From Bacteroidales bacterium UBA2764 (GTDB lineage Bacteria > Bacteroidota > Bacteroidia > Bacteroidales > Paludibacteraceae), in assembly GCA_002352705.1 (NCBI GenBank), contig DEIW01000113.1, positions 1 to 17,108 of the forward strand: a stretch of 17,108 nucleotides of DNA, in the 5' to 3' direction. Positions within the stretch are counted from its first letter, which is position 1. Each line of letters starts with the position of its first letter. The position numbers were made by a program, and so were the translations under genes. This document shows positions 12,020-17,108 of this stretch, one piece after another. The notes under the pieces were generated by a model that did not search any database, had not been told where the DNA came from, and saw only the letters and a program-made list of their open reading frames with translations.

Positions 12020-12873
12020 TGAAACGCAATGCCATCATCATAGCTGCCGGAACTTCCTCCCGCTTTGTTCCATTATCATTTGAAAAGCCCAAAGGACTAA
12101 TTGAAGTGAAAGGAGAAGTGCTGATAGAGCGCCAACTTCGACAATTACATGAAGCAGGAATAAAGAATATTACTATTGTAGTAGGATTCATGGCAGATAA
12201 ATTTTCGTATTTGGCAGAGAAATATGGGGTGCGATTTGTGCTAAATGAGGATTATATGCATTATAACAATACATCTTCTTTAATACGAGTATTGGAGCAT
12301 TTAGGTAACACATATATTTGTTGTTCCGATCAGTATTATGAAAAGAACCCTTTTATGCAAGAAATGCAAGAGAGTGCTTATGCCGCACTTTATGCTGAAG
12401 GAAGAACTGATGAATATTGTTTAGATCTGGATGAGAATGATAAAATTCATAATGTAAGCATAGGAGGAGCCGATAATTGGTATATGGCAGGATATGCTTA
12501 TTTTACTGAAGATTTTTCTAATGCGTTCAAAGAAATTTTAAGAGAGGAATATCAGAACGAGATAATGCGCAAAATGTATTGGGAAGATATTTATATTAAG
12601 CATATACATGAACTTCCCTTTATGCATGCAATCAAATTTACAAATGAGGATTTAAGAGAGTTTGATTCTTTAGATGAATTGCGGATGTTTGATACAAGTT
12701 ATATTGACGATACACGCTCTTCTCTATTAAAATACGTATGCTATTATTTACATTGTGAGCAAGGTGATTTGACGGGTTTCAGGAAAGTAAGTGAAAGGGA
12801 TGGATTAGCTTTCATTTTTCAATACAAGACTGAAAAATATTTATTTAAAAACGGAGATATTACAAGATGTTAA
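12019..12873 (+). CDS. licC: CTP:phosphocholine cytidylyltransferase LicC
   Basis: This 284-residue sugar-nucleotidyltransferase-fold enzyme should make CDP-choline from CTP and phosphocholine. It aligns by eye with pneumococcal LicC: IIAAGTSSRF (8-16) and KPKGL (23-27) at the nucleotide site, VVGFMADKFSYLAEKYGVRF (54-73), the NNTSSL block (83-88), the metal-binding aspartate in CCSDQY (Asp104), and the C-terminal MYWEDIYIKHI. After about residue 230, where LicC normally ends, it has a further 50-residue extension, DDTRSSLLKYVC...KYLFKNGDITRC, whose role is unknown. It overlaps the barrel gene by one base and licA by 7 bases. Confidence 0.92.
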   Translation: MKRNAIIIAAGTSSRFVPLSFEKPKGLIEVKGEVLIERQLRQLHEAGIKNITIVVGFMADKFSYLAEKYGVRFVLNEDYMHYNNTSSLIRVLEHLGNTYICCSDQYYEKNPFMQEMQESAYAALYAEGRTDEYCLDLDENDKIHNVSIGGADNWYMAGYAYFTEDFSNAFKEILREEYQNEIMRKMYWEDIYIKHIHELPFMHAIKFTNEDLREFDSLDELRMFDTSYIDDTRSSLLKYVCYYLHCEQGDLTGFRKVSERDGLAFIFQYKTEKYLFKNGDITRC

Positions 12874-13742
12874 AATCAAGTGTTATTATAGATTATTTAC
12901 AGCAGATATTCACTGATTCACTTCCAAATGATTTTACTATTACTCGTATCGGCGGAATGAGTAATTTTAACTATAAAGTGCAATATCGTAGTAAATCTTA
13001 TGTATTACGCATTCCCGGAAACGGCGCAGACGGAATGGTAGAGCGTGAAAATGAAGAACTCAACTCCTTGTTAGCTCAGATGATGGGTATTCACCCAACA
13101 ATCGTATATTTCAACCGTAAGACAGGTGTCAAATTGGTAGATTATATTGAGAATGCGGAAACACTGAATGCTTCCTCCATTCAGGATAAAGGAAATCTAC
13201 AACAGATAGCATTGATTTATCGTACATTGCATAATTCGCGTGTGCGAGAGCGCAACGACTTTAACATCTTTCATGAAATAGACAAATATAATTTCCTTAT
13301 AGAGAAATCAGGAGCTAAAATGTATGGGGATTTTGAAGGAGGAGACTCGCGAGTCATTGCACTTGAGCACCGTTTGAATCGGATGGGAGTGGAACTGAAA
13401 CCGTGTCATAACGATGGAGTTCCTGAGAATTTTATCAAAGATACACATGGAAACATATATTTGATTGATTGGGAATATAGCGGGATGAATGACCCAGTTG
13501 CAGAATTAGCGGCATTGTTTTTAGAGAGTGATTTTAGCAAAGAGAGCCAAAATATAGTTTTAAACCACTATTTTGAAGGCAATATTCCTTCCGATTTACA
13601 AGAACGCTTGCTCATTTATCAAGTATTATGGGATTATTTATGGGCACAATGGACGGTAATTAAGGAGGCTAAGGGAGATGATTTTGGTATGTATGGAAGA
13701 ATGAGATACGAACGTGCAATGAAAAATTTACAATTATTATGA
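12867..13742 (+). CDS. licA: Choline kinase LicA
   Basis: This 291-residue protein-kinase-like phosphotransferase phosphorylates choline with ATP, the first committed step toward CDP-choline. It has GGMSNFNYKV (29-38), YVLRIPG (45-51, ATP-binding Arg/Lys region), the Brenner motif CHNDGVPENFI (180-190, catalytic Asp183 and Asn188) and the choline-kinase motif LIDWEYSGMNDP (199-210, Asp201 for metal), then ELAALF. The length matches LicA. No tetranucleotide repeat (such as CAAT in Haemophilus licA) lies at its start, so it shows no sign of that kind of phase variation. It overlaps licC by 7 bases and the transporter gene by 4 (ATGA). Confidence 0.93.
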   Translation: MLKSSVIIDYLQQIFTDSLPNDFTITRIGGMSNFNYKVQYRSKSYVLRIPGNGADGMVERENEELNSLLAQMMGIHPTIVYFNRKTGVKLVDYIENAETLNASSIQDKGNLQQIALIYRTLHNSRVRERNDFNIFHEIDKYNFLIEKSGAKMYGDFEGGDSRVIALEHRLNRMGVELKPCHNDGVPENFIKDTHGNIYLIDWEYSGMNDPVAELAALFLESDFSKESQNIVLNHYFEGNIPSDLQERLLIYQVLWDYLWAQWTVIKEAKGDDFGMYGRMRYERAMKNLQLL

Positions 13743-15256
13743 CAGATATGAAGAATTCATGGACTAAACGGATCGATTGGGTCACGACTACTGTGCCCTT
13801 TATGATAGTGCTATGTCTGATGGCAGTCTTTATGAAATTCCCAGAGCAGTCTAAGACTACGGTTGAGTCGTGGCGTACGTTCTTCGGCGATACAATTGGA
13901 TTATATTATTCAATTATCGGAATAGGGTGTGTCCTTACAGCATTGTACTGGGCGTTTTCCAAGAAGTTTGGGACTGTGGTTCTTGGGGATGAGCATAAAC
14001 CAATATATAGTAATTTCAAGTGGGGAACGATGATCTTTACTTCCACCATGGCCGCTGATATCTTGTTCTATTCGTTATGTGAATGGGCATTGTATGGCGG
14101 AGAAAAACACGTTGCTTCACTCGGAGATTTGCAGACATGGGGACCTACATTTACACTCTTCCATTGGGGACCTATCGCTTGGGCAAGTTATGTGGTATTA
14201 GCAGTATGCTTTGCATACATGATTCATGTTCGCAAACGTGAACGTCAGCGCTTTTCTGAGGCAATGCGACCATTGTTTGGAAACAAAGTGGATGGCGTTC
14301 TAGGGTATGTGGTAGATATAACTGCCGTGTTCGCTATTGTATGTGCTACGGCTACTACGTTCTCTTTGGCAACTCCATTATTGACAAGGGCATTATCTGT
14401 AGTTATAGGCATTCCGGCTACCACTACAATGGTTATTATAATGCTTCTCTTAATTTGCACGGTTTATACTATTACAGTGCTATTTGGACTAACTGGTATA
14501 TCTAAACTGGCTTCGATTTGCTCGTACCTGTTCTTTGCATTATTATTCTACTTCTTGTTCTTAGGAGGTGAAACTCGTTATATCATAGAAACCGGTTTTA
14601 CTTCTTTAGGTAATTTGGTACAGAATTTTGTCGGGATGTCAACCTACATAGATCCTTTACGTAAAGATACCTTTGCGCAAGATTGGACGATTTATTATTG
14701 GGCTTATTGGTTAGTGTGGAGTATCGCTACACCATTTTTTATTGCTATAATCAGTAAAGGTAGAACCATAAAAAATGTAGTTCTTGGTACATTCGGTTAT
14801 GGATTAGCGGGAACATTTATGTCATTCATCATCATTGGCAATTATGGGTTAGCTCAGCAAATGAAACATGGAGTAGATATCATTGGAGAAGTGCAAAACG
14901 GAGATATGTACAACGCCATTATGATGATCTTCAATACATTACCTATGCCTGCGGTTGCACTTATTTTGCTGGTAATTACCATGATTGCTTTTTATAGCAC
15001 TACGCTAGACGGTATTACTTATGTCGCTTCTGCTTACTCATATAAAAATTTAAAACCGGATGAAGAACCCAATAAGTATATCCGTGCTTTATGGAGTGTG
15101 TTATTTATCATTTTCCCGATAGCCTTGTTATTTGCAGAAAATACATTATACAGCCTTCAGTCTGTTACAATTATCGCTGCATTTCCGGTTGGAATTCTAC
15201 TTGTTTTGGTAGTCTGGTCTTTTATAAAAGATTTTAATTCTAATTGTGTAAACTAA
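13739..15256 (+). CDS. BCCT-family choline/betaine transporter
   Basis: This 505-residue, about 12-helix secondary transporter imports quaternary amines such as choline. Diagnostic segments are FTSTMAADILFYSLCEWAL (100-118), TFTLFHWGPIAWASY (137-151) and above all WTIYYWAYWLVWS (316-328) followed by ISKGRT (338-343). The last pair closely matches the aromatic-box helix and the following R-G-R-T loop of BetP (WTIFYWAWWISW). The family is driven by sodium or protons. In Haemophilus and pneumococcus the lic locus instead carries LicB, a transporter of a different (DMT) family, so this is a functional substitute. The ATG overlaps the licA stop and licD starts 14 bases after its stop. Confidence 0.93.
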   Translation: MTDMKNSWTKRIDWVTTTVPFMIVLCLMAVFMKFPEQSKTTVESWRTFFGDTIGLYYSIIGIGCVLTALYWAFSKKFGTVVLGDEHKPIYSNFKWGTMIFTSTMAADILFYSLCEWALYGGEKHVASLGDLQTWGPTFTLFHWGPIAWASYVVLAVCFAYMIHVRKRERQRFSEAMRPLFGNKVDGVLGYVVDITAVFAIVCATATTFSLATPLLTRALSVVIGIPATTTMVIIMLLLICTVYTITVLFGLTGISKLASICSYLFFALLFYFLFLGGETRYIIETGFTSLGNLVQNFVGMSTYIDPLRKDTFAQDWTIYYWAYWLVWSIATPFFIAIISKGRTIKNVVLGTFGYGLAGTFMSFIIIGNYGLAQQMKHGVDIIGEVQNGDMYNAIMMIFNTLPMPAVALILLVITMIAFYSTTLDGITYVASAYSYKNLKPDEEPNKYIRALWSVLFIIFPIALLFAENTLYSLQSVTIIAAFPVGILLVLVVWSFIKDFNSNCVN

Positions 15257-15270
15257 TATAATTATATACT

Positions 15271-15924
15271 ATGTTTGGAAAAAAAAACATTTTAAACGAG
15301 CCCGTAAAGATGTTTCATAATGAGCGCTATGGGCAACATGCAAACCCTCTTAATAAAGAGAATGCAAAGTATCTACTCTCAACCCTTAAAAATGTGTTTG
15401 AGAATAATGGTGTAAAAATGTTACTTTCATATGGCACATTATTAGGGGCTGTACGCGAACATGATTTTATCGGTCATGATTCCGATATGGACGTTATGAT
15501 TTGGCAAAAAGATTTTCAAAAAGCATGGGATTTAATTCCCGAATTAGAAAAAAGAGACGTACATCTTCACTGTTATTGTTTGCCATGGATTTTTACATTT
15601 GAATATAAAGGAGAAACCTGCGATGTAGATGTATTACAAGAAGCAATTTGGCCTTGGAATAGACGTTATTGTCTGACCCATCTAGAATACATTCCAAAAT
15701 CTTTCTTTGAGAATACGACAACCATGGAATTTTTAGGTGAGAATTATACTATTCCAGCAAATACAGAAAAAGTCCTTGAATATCATTATGGGAAAAACTG
15801 GAGAATTCCTGCTAGCAAATCTGGTCGCGTTGAGTCTTATGTTTTCTTTTGGAGATATGCGCACAGATTTCTACAAAGATGTGTAAGATATGCGAAAAGG
15901 CATTGGTTTAAGAAAAACAAATAA
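15271..15924 (+). CDS. licD: LicD-family phosphocholine transferase
   Basis: This 217-residue enzyme of the nucleotidyltransferase fold should transfer phosphocholine from CDP-choline to a surface sugar such as LPS or capsule. It has the LicD signature SYGTLLGAVREHDFIGHDSD (53-72) with the metal-binding acidic set HDSDMDV (Asp70, Asp72, Asp74), then ETCDVDVLQ (about 114-122) and a basic C-terminus RRY...KRHWFKKNK. The length is near the shorter LicD members. No glycosyltransferase or polysaccharide gene lies next to it, so the acceptor glycan must be made elsewhere. The small-protein gene begins 4 bases after its stop. Confidence 0.92.
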   Translation: MFGKKNILNEPVKMFHNERYGQHANPLNKENAKYLLSTLKNVFENNGVKMLLSYGTLLGAVREHDFIGHDSDMDVMIWQKDFQKAWDLIPELEKRDVHLHCYCLPWIFTFEYKGETCDVDVLQEAIWPWNRRYCLTHLEYIPKSFFENTTTMEFLGENYTIPANTEKVLEYHYGKNWRIPASKSGRVESYVFFWRYAHRFLQRCVRYAKRHWFKKNK

Positions 15925-15928
15925 TCCC

Positions 15929-16144
15929 ATGTTCAAACACACAAAAAGACTAATCTCTGACATCCTTTTTTGGTGTAAAGAAATAAAGATTCGTAAGGCT
16001 GAAAACGCCGAATTGGAACGCATAGAAGATGATGCGTTTGCAGAGTTGCGACACCCTATGGCAGGACTTGGTTATTACAAAACAATGAACCATAACCGCG
16101 CCGAGCGCAAGCGACTGCATGAAGAAGAAAGACGAGCCATCTAG
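15929..16144 (+). CDS. Small charged protein of unknown function, last gene of the phosphocholine operon
   Basis: The protein has 71 residues from the ATG at 15929; an in-frame start 13 codons earlier lies inside licD. It is strongly charged: basic N-terminus MFKHTKRLIS, an acidic middle NAELERIEDDAFAEL, then HPMAGLGYYKTMNHNR and a charged helical end ERKRLHEEERRAI. There is no signal peptide or membrane segment. I do not recognise it. The 4-base gap to licD and the direction say it is co-transcribed. It ends 37 bases before the hairpin array. Confidence 0.55.
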   Translation: MFKHTKRLISDILFWCKEIKIRKAENAELERIEDDAFAELRHPMAGLGYYKTMNHNRAERKRLHEEERRAI

Positions 16145-16218
16145 CGATCATCGCGGACGCGACCTATAAATGCTACATCGCGAGGGGCGAAAACCCTCTA
16201 TTTGTCCAAATCAAATTT

Positions 16219-16257
16219 GGACGCAATGGACGAAGCTATGCCGGCATCGGATGCCGG
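16219..16257 (+). repeat. 39-base direct repeat, copy 1
   Basis: GGACGCAATGGACGAAGCTA continuing to ATGCCGG, identical over 39 bases to 16616-16654. It contains the linker and the second hairpin of a pair. Confidence 0.95.
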
Positions 16258-16615
16258 CGCAAGGGACAAAGAAAGGGCGCACATGTGCAGGGAAGAGACG
16301 CTACAGAGAACGGGATATAATCCCGCGGGAATGGACATACGTGCCGGATGACATCCGGCGGAATAAACATAGAAAGATGAAGGCCGAATTAAATTCGGGG
16401 ACAATGGACGAAGAAAGGCCGCACATAAATGAGCGGGACATGATGCTATAGAAAGCGGGATAGAATCCCGCAGGAATGGACATACATGCCGGATGGCATC
16501 CGGCGGAAAGAAAGAAGATACATCGGAAAAACAAAGAAAGACCGCTTGCGGAACGCGCGGGCACAGGACACCGAATGGAGAGGGCGGCTCGGGGAGCCGT
16601 GTCCAGATACCATCC

Positions 16616-16654
16616 GGACGCAATGGACGAAGCTATGCCGGCATCGGATGCCGG
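16616..16654 (+). repeat. 39-base direct repeat, copy 2
   Basis: Exact copy of 16219-16257, 397 bases downstream. Together the two mark the ends of the hairpin array. Confidence 0.95.
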
Positions 16655-16813
16655 GGAATAAAAGAAAGAGAGATGGGGACACTGTATTAAAGCATCGTGC
16701 AGTAGTAAATTCTCTCGGTTTCATCGGAAAAATATGGTAAATCAGGTTAGTCAGGATTGCTGCTCTTTGCGAAGGGTGGCAATTATTTTTCTTTCAAAAA
16801 AGTTCGCACGCGC

Positions 16814-16844
16814 TTGCATATATGGAAAAAATTCATTAACTTTG
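16814..16844 (+). promoter_or_regulatory. Promoter of mreB
   Basis: TTG (16814-16816), 20-base spacer, TAACTTTG (16837-16844). The stretch before it (16655-16813) holds no gene I can support. The upstream CGCGCTTGC-A-TATATGG context also occurs at the peroxiredoxin promoter. Confidence 0.85.
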
Positions 16845-16870
16845 CAGCCGTTTTTAATTTGGGTAAGTAC

Positions 16871-16918
16871 GGAATGATGGAATGATGGATTGATGAAATG
16901 ATGGAATGATGGAATGAT
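16871..16918. repeat. 8-base tandem repeat (six units) in the mreB leader
   Basis: GGAATGAT is repeated six times without gaps, with single-base changes in units three (GGATTGAT) and four (GAAATGAT). It lies between the mreB promoter and its ATG, ending 26 bases before the ATG. Each unit contains GGA, so copy number could change the distance or the number of ribosome-binding-like sites. Confidence 0.9.
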
Positions 16919-16944
16919 GAATAAATTAAAACAACAATTATAAC

Positions 16945-17108
16945 ATGGGACTTTTTTCTTTTACACAAGAGATTGCCATTGACTTGGGAACGGCGAACAC
17001 AATCATCATGTGCGATGACAAGATCGTGGTGGATGAGCCGTCAGTAGTAGCTATCTCGATGGCGGACAACAAGATGGTTGCCGTCGGCCGCAAGGCACAA
17101 CAGATGAT
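16945..17108 (+). CDS. mreB: Rod shape-determining actin homologue MreB, N-terminal part (runs off the window)
   Basis: Only the first 54 residues are present: MGLFSFTQEIAIDLGTANTI, then DEPSVVAI and VGRKAQQM. The DLGTANT phosphate-1 motif (residues 13-19) and the V-x-x-EPSVVA block are diagnostic of MreB, the ATP-binding actin-like protein that organises side-wall peptidoglycan synthesis under the inner membrane. It has its own promoter about 100 bases upstream and starts a new housekeeping unit unrelated to the phosphocholine operon. Confidence 0.95.
   Translation, partial: MGLFSFTQEIAIDLGTANTIIMCDDKIVVDEPSVVAISMADNKMVAVGRKAQQM

Larger units (their letters stand above)
16182..16654. repeat. 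Array of small hairpins with AT-NNN-AT apex and covarying stems
   Basis: GC-rich non-coding stretch. First stem: GAGGG/CCCTC (16182-16198). Then nine stems with a 3-base loop flanked by AT...AT: 16204-16222 (GTCCAAAT), 16240-16258 (GCCGGCAT), 16311-16325 (CGGGAT), 16343-16359 (GCCGGAT), 16384-16398 (CCGAAT), 16455-16471 (GCGGGAT), 16488-16504 (GCCGGAT), 16601-16619 (one mismatch) and 16638-16654 (CCGGCAT). One more, CGGCTC/GAGCCG, lies at 16585-16599. Eight of the nine form four pairs joined by 16-17 bases containing AATGGAC. Stem letters change on both arms together, pointing to selection for pairing. Long open frames on both strands here are by-products of the repeats. It could be a REP/BIME-like element, a protein-binding array or a structured 3' end of the operon mRNA. 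Confidence 0.8.

Noticed and set aside
12867..12990. Phase-variable tetranucleotide repeat at the start of licA, as in Haemophilus
   Set aside because: I looked for CAAT-type or other short tandem repeats at the starts of licA and licC and found none.
16182..16654. CRISPR array
   Set aside because: Repeats are not uniform in length or sequence, there are no equal-sized unique spacers, and no cas gene is present.
16170..16740. Several overlapping frames on both strands in the hairpin array
   Set aside because: They exist on both strands over the same bases because the repeats are GC-rich and stop-poor; none has a promoter or ribosome site, and the peptides only repeat the hairpin sequence.

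Overview
The window comes from a member of the Bacteroidales (phylum Bacteroidota). Two things show this. First, the gene content includes gldH, a PSP1/RicT protein with the Bacteroidota-type layout, and an ElaA-type acetyltransferase fused to a Bacteroidales-like N-terminal domain. Second, ten places carry the Bacteroidota housekeeping promoter, a -33 TTG/TTTG and a -7 TAnnTTTG, each separated by exactly 20 bases. I cannot place it below order level.

Layout. (1) 1-5248, minus strand: a compact housekeeping cluster read in the order PfkB/adenosine kinase, plsC, HIT hydrolase, holB, ricT, gldH and trmB (cut by the window edge). The last four genes overlap by 4, 4 and 14 bases. (2) 5326-5488, plus strand: tRNA-Asn(GTT) with its own promoter and terminator, faced by a strong-looking minus-strand promoter that reads antisense through it toward the kinase. 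(3) 5554-7768: an ElaA-like GNAT fusion protein (minus); a Bcp-type peroxiredoxin whose peroxidatic cysteine is a phenylalanine (plus), preceded by a 24-base tandem repeat; and a secreted protein made of six 20-residue repeats (minus). (4) 7835-10569, plus strand: an accessory patch with a 93-residue protein, a DUF1016/YhcG-type PD-(D/E)XK nuclease, a two-helix membrane protein and a small lipoprotein. (5) 10782-11117, plus strand: a perfect promoter followed by about 290 bases of highly structured non-coding RNA ending in an intrinsic terminator. (6) 11165-16144, plus strand: a visibly AT-richer phosphocholine operon. It encodes an outer-membrane barrel, LicC (phosphocholine cytidylyltransferase), LicA (choline kinase), a BCCT choline/betaine-type transporter in place of LicB, LicD (phosphocholine transferase) and a 71-residue protein. 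Its genes overlap or nearly touch. (7) 16182-16654: an array of small GC-rich hairpins, nine sharing an AT-NNN-AT apex with compensating changes in the stems, mostly in regularly spaced pairs. (8) 16814-17108: promoter, an 8-base tandem repeat and the start of mreB.

How it fits together. The phosphocholine genes make a full route: choline import (BCCT), phosphorylation (LicA), activation to CDP-choline (LicC) and transfer to a surface glycan (LicD), probably supplied through the outer-membrane barrel encoded first. I find no consensus promoter between the RNA's terminator and the first operon gene, so the RNA may be a regulated leader (attenuator) of this operon, although an independent ncRNA is also possible. 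The RNA leader and the hairpin array are the two best candidates for something undescribed.
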